64,000 nucleotides of DNA, from assembly GCA_903915655.1 (NCBI GenBank), contig CAIWTU010000083.1, positions 62,001-126,000 of the forward strand. The letters are read 5' to 3'. The DNA comes from an uncultured Geobacter sp. Its GTDB lineage: Bacteria; Desulfobacterota; Desulfuromonadia; Geobacterales; Geobacteraceae. Under the pieces are notes generated by a model. That model was not told the DNA's origin and did no database searches. It was given only the letters and a program-made list of their open reading frames with translations. Shown here piece after piece: positions 39,383 to 47,225 of this stretch. Position numbers and translations under genes: made by a program. Each line of letters begins with the position of its first letter. Positions within the stretch are counted from its first letter, which is position 1.

Positions 39383-39769
39383 CTACAACAGTTTCCCCAA
39401 TGGCCCCAAATCGAGGTTCAAATCTTCATTTTCGAGACCAAATTCAGTGGCAATCTTGGCGATTTCCTCCGACTGACGCATCAAGGTAAAGCCAAGACGC
39501 TCGATCTCTTCGTCTGTAAGCCCCCCCCCGTCAATCCTGCGAATCGCCTGCTTTTCCAGTAGTTCATGAAGGAGTTTTACCACGGTCAGGACAAGCTGAG
39601 CCAGACCGTTCTTTTTTTTATCCTCAGCGAGGTTGATTCGGCGCGAAGAGTCGTTTTTTTTGCGGGGTTTCAAACTTCGGGACGGGGAGCTATTAACCCG
39701 TGGTGCGATTATTTTGGTAAAATCGCTTCTGTCCGGTGACTCCACCCCGGATCCTCTGTTAACACTCAT
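39383..39769 (-). CDS. gvpK: Gas vesicle protein GvpK
   Basis: A 128-residue protein. The conserved core is 'KNGLAQLVLTVVKLLHELLEKQAIRRID' and 'LTDEEIERLGFTLMRQSEEI', typical of GvpK. The first ~45 residues are basic and variable. GvpK is needed for vesicle formation, probably as an accessory factor. ATGA overlap with the gene before it. Confidence 0.92.
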   Translation of the reverse strand: MSVNRGSGVESPDRSDFTKIIAPRVNSSPSRSLKPRKKNDSSRRINLAEDKKKNGLAQLVLTVVKLLHELLEKQAIRRIDGGGLTDEEIERLGFTLMRQSEEIAKIATEFGLENEDLNLDLGPLGKLL

Positions 39770-39960
39770 AGCGGCAGCCCCTCTTTCTGTCGGACTGTTT
39801 CTACTGAGGTCAGGATGACCTGCAGGCCGAGGTAAACAAGATCGATGTCGGCAACAGAAATCATGACATCACCGACAATTACGGCGCCTTTGTTGAGGAT
39901 TCTGTCAAGAACCTCGCTAAGACTTACATGTTCATTTTCGTCTATCTTGTAATCTGACAT
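39766..39960 (-). CDS. Gas vesicle GvpM/GvpS-type protein (GvpA family)
   Basis: A 64-residue GvpA-family protein: 'SLSEVLDRILNKGAVIVGDV' then 'VMISVADIDLVYLGLQVILTSVE'. The 'ISVADIDLVYLGL' sequence is the GvpM/GvpS variant, not shell GvpA. These minor paralogues act in assembly. Whether to call it M or S depends on a tree I cannot run. Coupled to gvpK. Confidence 0.85.
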   Translation of the reverse strand: MSDYKIDENEHVSLSEVLDRILNKGAVIVGDVMISVADIDLVYLGLQVILTSVETVRQKEGLPL

Positions 39961-40070
39961 CCCTTACCCTGCTTTCAGTCGACCCGGGTTAACCAGGAAC
40001 AGCGTTATTATATCGGCTATATTTTAATCAGCTTCCCGCCGGCGGAGAAAAGAAGAATTTCGAATCCGCA

Positions 40071-42029
40071 TCACTTTGAATGACGATACAGGAGCTGCCC
40101 CAGTACGTCAAGATTTTCAATCCCCCGGGGTTCGCTTTGACGATACACTACCGTCTGGCTGATATGTGGGAATTTCATTAAAAACCGTTCACGGACGACA
40201 GATTCCCTCCGGAACAATGAGCCGCAAAGTGGATCCGGGCTTTCAGGCGTTGCCATATTCAAAAAAAGATGAGGAACCTGAATTTTCAGACGCCCGCAGG
40301 CTGCGACAAGATCGGTAGTTTCGGCAAAGGACATTTCCGTAAGAATGCTGACCGCGTACAGTGCCGACCTGGACGGGTCGCTCAGCACCGACCTCAAGCG
40401 CTTCAAATCCTTGGACAGCCTGACCAGACGCTCAGAGATACCCGGCAACCAGAAGATTTTCCGGTACTTCAGAAAAAGGGTAAAGACCGCCTTCAACCAT
40501 CCCGCAATGATCTCCGGCAATTCTAACAGTCTTACCAGATGGCCCGTCGGTGCCGCGTCGAGAATAAGGAGGTCATAATTCTCCGGGGTCAAGAAATACA
40601 TCATCGCCGTCAGGGCCATCAACTCATCGATCCCGGGAGGGGAGAGATCCATGATCCGCTCCATGACTTCACGATCAAACGTCAAATCGTGGTTCGGCAT
40701 CAACTGTGAGAGAAATTGCGTCAGCTCTTCCCTGTATTGTTTTTTAAGAGCGACAAAATCAGCAGTGGCGTCCATTTCCATGGCCCATAGTCCCGGCGCC
40801 ACAAGCTTCGGCTCGGGGCCGAGAGGGATGTTCAGACAATCAGAAAGAGAATGAGCAGGATCGGCCGAAAAGAGGAGGATCCGCTTTCCTGTATAAGTGC
40901 GAGCGAGACGTAAGGCGGTTGCGCAGGCGAGGGTGGTCTTGCCGACACCCCCTTTCCCTGCAAAAACCAGCATCGACATAGCCGGCGCCGGCAGAGGAGG
41001 GGGACTGTCAACGCGGGGGGAGAGCAAAGGGAGGGATAAAGGGTCTTCTCCGGAAACCGGTTTTATCTCTTTCAGCCCTTTCCAGAAAAATCTGAGTGAT
41101 TCCATCCCTCTGATCTCCTCTGGATAAAGAGGAACCCCCCAGAGCCGAAGCCTGGAAAAACCTGGATCATTAAAAATACGGCACAGTTCCTCGAGCTGGC
41201 GGGCACGGATATTACGGCATGTAAGACAAGAACTTTCCGGGTAGAGACGGTTGATAACCAGATCCTCAACGCCTATCTGGAGGCGGTGCAATTCCCGTAT
41301 CAAATCCAGTGTCTCCTCGATGCTCAACGTCTCGGCCAACATAACAGGGACAAACCTGCACTCTTTACGATCCTTGAGGAGGAGTTCCATCTCCCTCACC
41401 GAAGCAGCGAGTCCTTCAACAAAGTGATCAAGGTCGTCCCTGTCATAGGACCCCCGAAAGAGCTTCTTCATGTACCGCTGTTTTGCCAGCAGGGTGTCCA
41501 ATGCCGCTAGCCAGTTGCGGATCGTATCGGGCATTTCCATGAGGCGCAGGGCGTGCCCCGTCGGCGCTGTATCCATTATGATCAGGTCATAGGCTCCTTC
41601 CTTGATCCATCGGCTGATCTCTAGGAAAGCCATCAACTCGTCCATTCCCGGAAGGGATAACTCGAGAAAACGGTTGATGTCCTCTTCGTCCAGGAAGGTC
41701 CCCCGTGAGGCGATTTCCATCAGCCTCTGACGGTTTTTCACCTGAAACTCTCGAAGATAGACCATGGCGTCAAGTTCCATGACCTGAAGATTCGGTGGGA
41801 GGGGGGCCCCGGCTAAACTGTCCTGAAGGGAATGTGCTGGATCGGTGGAAACCAGAAGAAGGGATCGCTCCGGATGACGAAGAGCTAGCTCAAGCGCTGT
41901 AGCCGCCGAAGCCGTGGTCTTCCCCACACCGCCTTTGCCACCGAACAGCAGAAGACGAATGCTCGGATCTGATAAAAAAAAAGGAGACTTTCGAGGGGAT
42001 TTCATAACCTGTCCCATTTTTTGTGACAT
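40071..42029 (-). CDS. Double ArsA/Get3-type ATPase in the gas-vesicle operon
   Basis: A 652-residue protein made of two ArsA/Get3 halves. Each has a deviant Walker A (GGKGGVGKTT near 30-39; AGKGGVGKTT near 353-362), switch II-type 'STDPAHSLQDSL' / 'SADPAHSLSDCL', and 'DTAPTGHALRLMEMP' / 'DAAPTGHLVRLLELP'. A CxxC (CLTC) in the first half is the Get3 zinc-site type; the second half lacks it. ArsA proteins expel arsenite with ArsB; Get3 proteins carry hydrophobic tail-anchored proteins. No ars genes are nearby. In this place it may escort the very hydrophobic GvpA family proteins (inference). Confidence 0.85.
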   Translation of the reverse strand: MSQKMGQVMKSPRKSPFFLSDPSIRLLLFGGKGGVGKTTASAATALELALRHPERSLLLVSTDPAHSLQDSLAGAPLPPNLQVMELDAMVYLREFQVKNRQRLMEIASRGTFLDEEDINRFLELSLPGMDELMAFLEISRWIKEGAYDLIIMDTAPTGHALRLMEMPDTIRNWLAALDTLLAKQRYMKKLFRGSYDRDDLDHFVEGLAASVREMELLLKDRKECRFVPVMLAETLSIEETLDLIRELHRLQIGVEDLVINRLYPESSCLTCRNIRARQLEELCRIFNDPGFSRLRLWGVPLYPEEIRGMESLRFFWKGLKEIKPVSGEDPLSLPLLSPRVDSPPPLPAPAMSMLVFAGKGGVGKTTLACATALRLARTYTGKRILLFSADPAHSLSDCLNIPLGPEPKLVAPGLWAMEMDATADFVALKKQYREELTQFLSQLMPNHDLTFDREVMERIMDLSPPGIDELMALTAMMYFLTPENYDLLILDAAPTGHLVRLLELPEIIAGWLKAVFTLFLKYRKIFWLPGISERLVRLSKDLKRLRSVLSDPSRSALYAVSILTEMSFAETTDLVAACGRLKIQVPHLFLNMATPESPDPLCGSLFRRESVVRERFLMKFPHISQTVVYRQSEPRGIENLDVLGQLLYRHSK

Positions 42030-42045
42030 CTTTCAGGAAAAGAAC

Positions 42046-42306
42046 CTATTCCCCGGCTTTCTGATCCTCCCCGCCTGCTGCCCCCTCCCTGATAGCGTCG
42101 AGGCGATCGAGTAGTGTCTTTTCTTCGGCGTCGAATTCCGCCTCCGTCAATTGCCCGGTCTCCAGCATCATGTAGAGTTCACTGAGTCTGGCCGTTATGG
42201 TTTCCGCCTCGTTAGCCTGCTCCTCTTCAGCCGCACTGTAAATCTTCTCGAATACCCAGAAGAGGCCTCGCGCGGGTGCCAGGAGGATGTCATCAATGAT
42301 AAACAT
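42046..42306 (-). CDS. gvpG: Gas vesicle protein GvpG
   Basis: An 86-residue protein beginning 'MFIIDDILLAPARGLFWVFEKIY', followed by a helical, acidic stretch ('LSELYMMLETGQLTEAEFDA'). This is the GvpG form, an assembly factor that binds GvpF/L in known systems. It lies 16 bp before the ArsA gene and 51 bp after gvpF/L. Confidence 0.92.
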   Translation of the reverse strand: MFIIDDILLAPARGLFWVFEKIYSAAEEEQANEAETITARLSELYMMLETGQLTEAEFDAEEKTLLDRLDAIREGAAGGEDQKAGE

Positions 42307-42357
42307 TTCTATCCTCCGCAGGGGCGAACTTTAGTGCGTGGCTCCGACTGGGGGGAT

Positions 42358-43119
42358 TCAGAAGCGCAGCTCCACGTCGACAAAATTGTGGGGTGCCCAT
42401 GGTCCATTGAAATCGAATGTAAAATTGTTATCAAACCCGTGCGCCGCCTCGAATACGGCAGCCTCGAAATCCCCACTCACCGCCTCTCGTCCGACCAGGC
42501 AGGCCAGGTTCATGACGTCCCGTTCGGTCCGCGTTGAATTTCTTTTAATTTCAAAGCAGGCGGAGGAAAGAATCGACTCGACCCGGTCCATATGTTCATC
42601 CCGGTCCTCCTGAAGTATCCGGTCGAAGAGGCGTCCAACTTCAATCTTGTCTTCCTGTGTAGGGACACGACTCTTCCCAAGGAACTGGTCCCTCGCCGCC
42701 CGAATCTCCGCATGGGTGGTGACAAAATACTCAAATATATTCGGCACATCCCATGCAACCCGCAAGCCCATCTCCACCTTGCCGGAAACGCGGTGAAGCT
42801 GCTCGGTAAAGGATTTACGGTTGAGTGACAAGATACGTTTAATCGCTTTTGGCCCTTCCGCAATGACGCCGAAAGTGATAGGGAGGGGGGTTTCTTCTTC
42901 CATGAGACGCTTCAGAACGGCCTGGTGCGCTGCAATATGACGGCGTTCCGGTCGGATCTTTCCATTGCCGTAATCACTGACTACTGCGGCGACCTGGTTA
43001 TCCGTAATAAGATAAACCGCTCCCCCGTCAACTCCAATATTGCCAAACTCGCGGTCCCCTGTTGCCGGGATGATGGCATAAAGGTACTTAGAGCCATTTG
43101 TCACTTCCTTACCACCCAT
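42358..43119 (-). CDS. Gas vesicle protein GvpF/GvpL (copy 1)
   Basis: A 253-residue protein of the GvpF/L family: 'YLYAIIPA' at the start, 'PLPITFGVIA' in the N domain, and 'FNGPWAPHNFVDVEL' at the end. GvpF binds GvpA in cyanobacteria and is thought to chaperone it. One of three such genes here; GvpF and GvpL cannot be told apart by eye. A GAGGGA site precedes the ATG. Confidence 0.9.
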   Translation of the reverse strand: MGGKEVTNGSKYLYAIIPATGDREFGNIGVDGGAVYLITDNQVAAVVSDYGNGKIRPERRHIAAHQAVLKRLMEEETPLPITFGVIAEGPKAIKRILSLNRKSFTEQLHRVSGKVEMGLRVAWDVPNIFEYFVTTHAEIRAARDQFLGKSRVPTQEDKIEVGRLFDRILQEDRDEHMDRVESILSSACFEIKRNSTRTERDVMNLACLVGREAVSGDFEAAVFEAAHGFDNNFTFDFNGPWAPHNFVDVELRF

Positions 43120-43295
43120 ATGACTGTCCCTCTCATTCTATGTTCTGATTCAGAAAATATGCTCCCTAGATACCGCTTCGCATGACGCAAACAGAAACGA
43201 GCCCGCAGCTGCTGGCAGCCCGGCCCACGCCGCGTCACTATCGGTTTACCGCCTCTGCGGAAATTAAATATTGCGGTGAGGAATAATTCCTTCTG

Positions 43296-43475
43296 CTACA
43301 TCTCAGCCGACGTACTGCGTGTCAGCTTGATGAATTTAACGTACTTGATAAGGTTATCCTCCAGTTTTACCTCAAGAAGGGCGCTACAGGTATAGCACTT
43401 CACCTGCCCTTCATAGTCACTGTAAGCCTCATCTAGGTCAATTGTGTGCCCACAGGATAGACAGTTAATCTTCAT
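43296..43475 (-). CDS. Small zinc-ribbon-like protein in the gas-vesicle operon
   Basis: A 59-residue protein. Two cysteine pairs (CLSC near residue 5-8 and CYTC near 28-31) could hold one zinc. The middle is acidic ('TIDLDEAYSDYEG'), the end a short helix with basic residues. I chose the second ATG (43475) because GGAGG lies 6-8 bases before it. No function known. Separate from gvpN and the gvpF/L copy by 304- and 176-base gaps. Confidence 0.75.
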   Translation of the reverse strand: MKINCLSCGHTIDLDEAYSDYEGQVKCYTCSALLEVKLEDNLIKYVKFIKLTRSTSAEM

Positions 43476-43779
43476 CTTTGCTCCTCCATTGTTCATCAGA
43501 ACTTACGCGCGAAATCTCGAATGCTCATACAGGAGGCTATCCCTGGAAGGCCGATCCTCGGGTTTTTACAATCTCTTCATGTCGGGCCCACTGCGCGATC
43601 AGCCAGGCAAAGCGTATCCGGCGGTTGGCCAGCGCGATGATTTCGTGATTGACTCTCCGCGACTCCCCGGCACCCAGGAAAAAACCGGTATTAGACCTGC
43701 ATGCTCGATGGCCCGCAACGGAGCGGTTCGTAGAAATGTGATGTGAATCTTTAATAGTCAGCATATCGTCCCAGCCCTT
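43476..43779 (-). other. Gap with a possible small ORF or transposase remnant
   Basis: 304 bases between the zinc-ribbon gene and the small coiled-coil gene. A 75-codon frame (43537-43764) starts 15 bases after the stop of the gene before it. Its C-terminal half ('EIIALANRRIRFAWLIAQW') recalls the end of IS110-family transposases, with good codon use; its first half does not look like a protein. I cannot decide between remnant and chance. No -24/-12 promoter with proper spacing is visible. Confidence 0.3.
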
Positions 43780-44103
43780 TCAGTATCTGATCTTGAATGC
43801 TCCTGTTGTTGTTCGTGGCGCCACCGTTGTACGAGGCTTATCTATCCCCGGCAGGGAGTTGCGAGTAATCCCTTTCCCCCCCAGTGAATTAACTATCTCC
43901 TGTCTTTGCGCCTCGATCTCTCTGAAACGCTGATCGATATGTTGGACCCTTTCCAGTGCGCTCTGTTTTTCCTTACCCCGACGAAACTTTTCCATTTCTA
44001 GAATGCTGAGCTTCATATAGGCCTTGTAAGGAATCGACCCTTCATCGGCGCGGCCAGAGAGCGTCTTTATATCCTGCACCCCTCTCAAGATCTTTTTAGT
44101 CAT
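43780..44103 (-). CDS. Small coiled-coil protein downstream of gvpN, unknown
   Basis: A 107-residue basic protein. Residues ~30-72 form a probable helix/coiled coil ('LSILEMEKFRRGKEKQ', 'QHIDQRFREIEAQRQEIVNS'); the tail is Thr/Arg-rich and ends 'GAFKIRY'. I do not recognise the family. Its ATG overlaps the gvpN stop by 4 bases, so it is made together with GvpN and may bind it. Confidence 0.8.
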   Translation of the reverse strand: MTKKILRGVQDIKTLSGRADEGSIPYKAYMKLSILEMEKFRRGKEKQSALERVQHIDQRFREIEAQRQEIVNSLGGKGITRNSLPGIDKPRTTVAPRTTTGAFKIRY

Positions 44104-45098
44104 AGGATGGCCTCTTTAACTTTATCTTTGACCGGCTTAACGGACCCGCAGTATTTGCTGATCACTTCTTCCACCTTTTGCATCATCACTGGCTGACCGC
44201 CACGGGTAATCTTAGCAGTGTCCGTAGCCAGGACATCCTTACAGATCATCTGGAAAAAGGAATCATCTGCGCGGGCGCGACGGTTTTGAGAAGCAAGTAT
44301 CCGGCCGATGGCGATTCCTGCACGAATGGTCGGGCGGTTATTGTTCACGCCGAACATCCTCAATTCCCTTACGATATCGACAATCCGCTCGGCATCTTCC
44401 GGCGGGAGTCCTGATTTCTTCGTAACGATCATGATTTCCGTATCCCGGTCGTAGTGTTCCAACTGGATGGTAATCAAACGGTCCATCAAAGCGTCCTGGG
44501 TTTTGTGAACACCTGCGTATTCTTCCGGGTTAGAGGTAAAGATCGCCCGAAACGCGGGATGCACCGCCATGTACCCATCCCCGGAGCGCCGCAGTTTAGG
44601 GAGGTTCAGAATCCCCTCGGAGAGAACGCTGAGGAGGGCATTGTTCGCTTCCGGCCGCGAGCGATTAAACTCGTCATAAATTAGAATTTCCCCTCGCTCA
44701 CAGGCCGTAGTCAGCCGGTTATCCACCCAGAGGCTTTTCATTTCTTCCTCAGTCTTCAGTACCGAGTGGATATAGTTGTCCACGACTTTATTTTTCCGGT
44801 AGCCGGAGTCCTTCCCCACCAGATCAGAACTGCCAAATTCATCGTCCCCGTGGACCAGGGTGACAGGCCGTCCCAGTTTGGAAGCGACGTGAAAAGCCAT
44901 GGTCGTCTTGCCAGTTCCTGCTACGCCAGAAAAATGGACAGGATAACCTGCCACCAGATAGGCCAGGGCCCGCTGCGTGACCTGCTCCACATAGGGAGAA
45001 GAAATAAAGCTATCGCTTGGCTCGGGTTGAACGCTGTCCACCCCTGCCTTTTCGCGTACCGTTGACGTAGCGACTATTTTTGCGGAATTCTTATTCAT
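44100..45098 (-). CDS. gvpN: Gas vesicle protein GvpN, MoxR-type AAA ATPase
   Basis: A 332-residue AAA+ ATPase. Walker A is GVAGTGKTT (58-66), Walker B 'EILIYDEFNR', sensor 1 'AIFTSNPEEYAG', and an arginine-finger-like 'ALMDRLITI'. GvpN is required for full-size vesicles in known systems. The first ~35 residues are a variable arm. It sits 25 bp after the zinc-finger gene. Confidence 0.93.
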   Translation of the reverse strand: MNKNSAKIVATSTVREKAGVDSVQPEPSDSFISSPYVEQVTQRALAYLVAGYPVHFSGVAGTGKTTMAFHVASKLGRPVTLVHGDDEFGSSDLVGKDSGYRKNKVVDNYIHSVLKTEEEMKSLWVDNRLTTACERGEILIYDEFNRSRPEANNALLSVLSEGILNLPKLRRSGDGYMAVHPAFRAIFTSNPEEYAGVHKTQDALMDRLITIQLEHYDRDTEIMIVTKKSGLPPEDAERIVDIVRELRMFGVNNNRPTIRAGIAIGRILASQNRRARADDSFFQMICKDVLATDTAKITRGGQPVMMQKVEEVISKYCGSVKPVKDKVKEAIL

Positions 45099-45123
45099 GA
45101 ACTAACTTCCCCTTTCTTACTCG

Positions 45124-45480
45124 TTAACGGTTCAATATCCATCCTTTTCCCCTACACTTAAGACAGGCCATTGCCGGGGCCGAAGAGTCATCGCCTGAAC
45201 CTCTACACACAGGACAGGAAACAGTCGACTGCTGCGGTCGATAGACAGAACCCCTGCCGCCACAGGTGGTACAGGTAAGAGTCTTGACTGCCCCGGTACC
45301 CTGGCAATGGGCGCAAAGCACCGCCGGCGATTGGACTAAAACTTTGCCACTCCCCCCACAGACACAGCAGGTGGATAGGGAAGACATGACATCGAAGGGG
45401 TCTCTGCCCCGACCGCTACAAAAAGCACACGTCAGCTCCTCACAGGCCACCGACCCCCGGCTGGTACGCGCATTGTTCAT
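45124..45480 (-). CDS. DnaJ-type zinc-finger protein without J domain
   Basis: A 118-residue protein built of six CxxCxGxG units: CAFCSGRG, CCVCGGSG, CAHCQGTG, CTTCGGRG, CPVCRGSG and CLKCRGKG. DnaJ itself has four, binding two zinc ions. There is no J domain and no substrate-binding C domain, so it cannot drive DnaK alone. It may hold or pass unfolded gas-vesicle subunits. Placed between the GvpC-like and gvpN genes. Confidence 0.85.
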   Translation of the reverse strand: MNNARTSRGSVACEELTCAFCSGRGRDPFDVMSSLSTCCVCGGSGKVLVQSPAVLCAHCQGTGAVKTLTCTTCGGRGSVYRPQQSTVSCPVCRGSGDDSSAPAMACLKCRGKGWILNR

Positions 45481-45541
45481 GCCATCCCCCTAAATTAAAA
45501 ACCTTGCAGTACCGCTCAGGCACCGGATCCCGGGCATCCCG

Positions 45542-46204
45542 TTATTTCTTGCCCCGCTTCCCTCTTGGCCCTGTTTTTGGAGGTTTTACATCCAGCCAGC
45601 TCACCTGCTCAGTGGTGGGTTCGACCATCGGGGGTTCTAACACCACAGCCATTTCTGTCACCTCAACTGCAGTTTCCAGCAGAGAGACCGATGTTTCCTC
45701 CACCGAAGCGACCGGCATCGCCTCCAGTTGCTCTTCGACCCCAGGCAGCTCGATCGGTGGCGCAGGCGTCACGATGACTAGTTCCTTCTTCATCTTTAGT
45801 TGAACAGGGTGGGAAACAACATTCTGGCAGCGCCAGGCAAGTCGCCCCCCCATCAGGTCGTCCGCCGTCTCTTTGCGCATGGTCGTGACCTGTCTTCTCA
45901 TCTCTGCCAGGAAGGCCCCCCGTTCGCCTCTCCCCTTGAGACCCATACTGTACCGGTCTCTGGAAAAATTGTCCAGCAGGGAATTCACCTCATTGGCCAC
46001 GGCAGCCACAAAAGCCGTCCGCTCCCCACGGGCCAGTTTTGCCATTGCGGAGTGAGCAGCGGCAAAATCAGCCTGCATGGTTGAAACCGTGAAGGCCAGT
46101 TCTTTGGCCCCACGTGCCATCTCCCGCATCAGTGCACCCCGATCACTCCGAAGGGCATCAATCTCCCCACGCAATCGGGTCATGTCATCGGTCAAATTGC
46201 CCAT
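45542..46204 (-). CDS. GvpC-like protein with ~33-residue repeats (long form)
   Basis: A 220-residue protein. Residues 1-123 are helical and repetitive: an 'RGALMREMARGAKEL' block, then a 33-residue unit at 61-93 starting ERTAFV, and a related unit from 94 starting ERGAFL. The tail (~135-220) is rich in Pro, Val, Glu and Thr and ends in basic residues. The 33-residue period and the place after gvpA match GvpC, which winds round and stiffens the GvpA shell. Sequence identity to known GvpC is low by eye, so this is an inference. Confidence 0.6.
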   Translation of the reverse strand: MGNLTDDMTRLRGEIDALRSDRGALMREMARGAKELAFTVSTMQADFAAAHSAMAKLARGERTAFVAAVANEVNSLLDNFSRDRYSMGLKGRGERGAFLAEMRRQVTTMRKETADDLMGGRLAWRCQNVVSHPVQLKMKKELVIVTPAPPIELPGVEEQLEAMPVASVEETSVSLLETAVEVTEMAVVLEPPMVEPTTEQVSWLDVKPPKTGPRGKRGKK

Positions 46205-46233
46205 GATGATTCTCCTTCACTCTCTCAGAACGC

Positions 46234-46280
46234 GAAAAAGCCTGTGCAAAGCGGAGGAATAATCCCCCCGCCCCACAGGC
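46234..46280 (-). terminator. Intergenic hairpin with T run after gvpA copy 1
   Basis: GCCTGTG/CACAGGC (46240-46246 with 46274-46280) plus an inner GCGG/CCGC stem, followed on the minus strand by TTTTTC (46234-46239). This looks like an intrinsic terminator or attenuator placed between gvpA and the GvpC-like gene, so most transcripts may stop here. Confidence 0.7.
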
Positions 46281-46295
46281 ATTTTTCACTTATTG

Positions 46296-46514
46296 TCAAG
46301 CCGGAGTTGCTGCGCTGGCGGTAAGACCAATCGCCTCAGCATACTTGAGGTAGGTCTCAACCGAAGCAATAACCACTCTAGCCTCGATGGAAAGCAACTC
46401 AATGCCGACCAGAGATACTTTCACCCAAGCATCGATCACGATACCTTTGTCCAAGATACGATCGACAACTTCTGCCAAACTCGAAGAATCTGTTGATTTC
46501 TGTACTTTTGCCAT
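46296..46514 (-). CDS. gvpA: Major gas vesicle shell protein GvpA (copy 1)
   Basis: A 72-residue hydrophobic protein: '[20 protein letters not shown]' then '[21 protein letters not shown]', the classic GvpA sequence. Many copies pack into ribs that form the vesicle wall. Its protein sequence is identical to copy 2; the DNA differs at about eight silent sites and in the stop codon. Ribosome site GAGGGA upstream. Confidence 0.97.
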   Translation of the reverse strand: MAKVQKSTDSSSLAEVVDRILDKGIVIDAWVKVSLVGIELLSIEARVVIASVETYLKYAEAIGLTASAATPA

Positions 46515-46544
46515 CGCTATTCCCTCACTTTCGTCTGTTATCGT

Positions 46545-46835
46545 TTATTTCGCTTTACCTAACCAGGCGCGAGAGGCACCTGCAAGGTCCGAGGCATTCT
46601 CTTTTCTCATCCTGCCGACCTGCTTTTTGATTCGTGCAACGTACGAGGCACGTTCCCTGCTGCTTTTTCTTGCCATTGCGGTGTGGGCTGCTGCAAAATC
46701 AGCCTGCATGGCCGAAACCGTGGAGGCCAGTTCCTTGGCCCCACTCGCCAATTCCCGCATCAGAGCCCCTCGATCACTCCGAAGGGCGTCAACCTCCCCG
46801 CGCAAACGGGTCATATCATCGGTTAAATTGCCCAT
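46545..46835 (-). CDS. GvpC-like protein, short form
   Basis: A 96-residue paralogue of the 220-residue protein. Its first 60 residues are nearly the same; it then lacks exactly the 33-residue unit (61-93 of the long form) and resumes at ERASYV, matching the long form's ERGAFL unit. It has no Pro/Val tail. The pair shows loss or gain of one whole repeat. Placed between gvpA copy 2 and gvpA copy 1. Confidence 0.6.
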   Translation of the reverse strand: MGNLTDDMTRLRGEVDALRSDRGALMRELASGAKELASTVSAMQADFAAAHTAMARKSSRERASYVARIKKQVGRMRKENASDLAGASRAWLGKAK

Positions 46836-46872
46836 GATGGTTCTCCTTCACTTCCTCTGTTTACAGGTAGGG

Positions 46873-46914
46873 CCCATGAAAGGCGGATGCTCTCGACAAG
46901 CACCGCCTCATGGG
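46873..46914 (-). promoter_or_regulatory. Strong intergenic stem-loop after gvpA copy 2
   Basis: CCCATGA/TCATGGG, GGCGG/CCGCC and TGCT/AGCA stack into a ~16-bp stem with small bulges and a 7-base loop. No T run follows, so it is more likely to protect the gvpA mRNA 3' end than to stop transcription. Confidence 0.65.
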
Positions 46915-46930
46915 TATCCTTCAATCAGTC

Positions 46931-47149
46931 TTATGCCGGAGTTGCTGCACTCGCGGTAAGACCAATCGCCTCGGCGTACTTGAGGTAGGTCTCAACCGAA
47001 GCAATAACCACCCTAGCCTCGATGGAAAGCAGCTCAATACCGACCAGAGATACTTTCACCCAAGCATCGATCACGATACCTTTGTCCAAGATACGATCGA
47101 CGACTTCTGCCAAACTCGAAGAATCTGTTGATTTCTGTACTTTTGCCAT
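46931..47149 (-). CDS. gvpA: Major gas vesicle shell protein GvpA (copy 2, promoter-proximal)
   Basis: A 72-residue protein identical to copy 1. Being the first gene after the sigma-54 promoter and followed by a stabilising stem, it is expected to be the most highly made gene of the locus. Ribosome site AAGGAGG. Tandem copies of gvpA raise shell supply, as in several cyanobacteria. Confidence 0.97.
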   Translation of the reverse strand: MAKVQKSTDSSSLAEVVDRILDKGIVIDAWVKVSLVGIELLSIEARVVIASVETYLKYAEAIGLTASAATPA

Positions 47150-47225
47150 CGCGATTTCCTCCTTCTTTTGATGTTGTTACGATTTTTGAAGAAAACTCTC
47201 AGCATGCACGCTTGTCTTTATACTT

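Noticed and set aside
40071-42029. Arsenic resistance operon
   Set aside because: Both halves are ArsA-like, but no arsB, arsC, arsR or arsD is near and the gene lies among gvp genes.
45124-45480. Truncated dnaJ pseudogene
   Set aside because: Six intact zinc motifs, own start, and no decay; better seen as a stand-alone zinc-finger protein.
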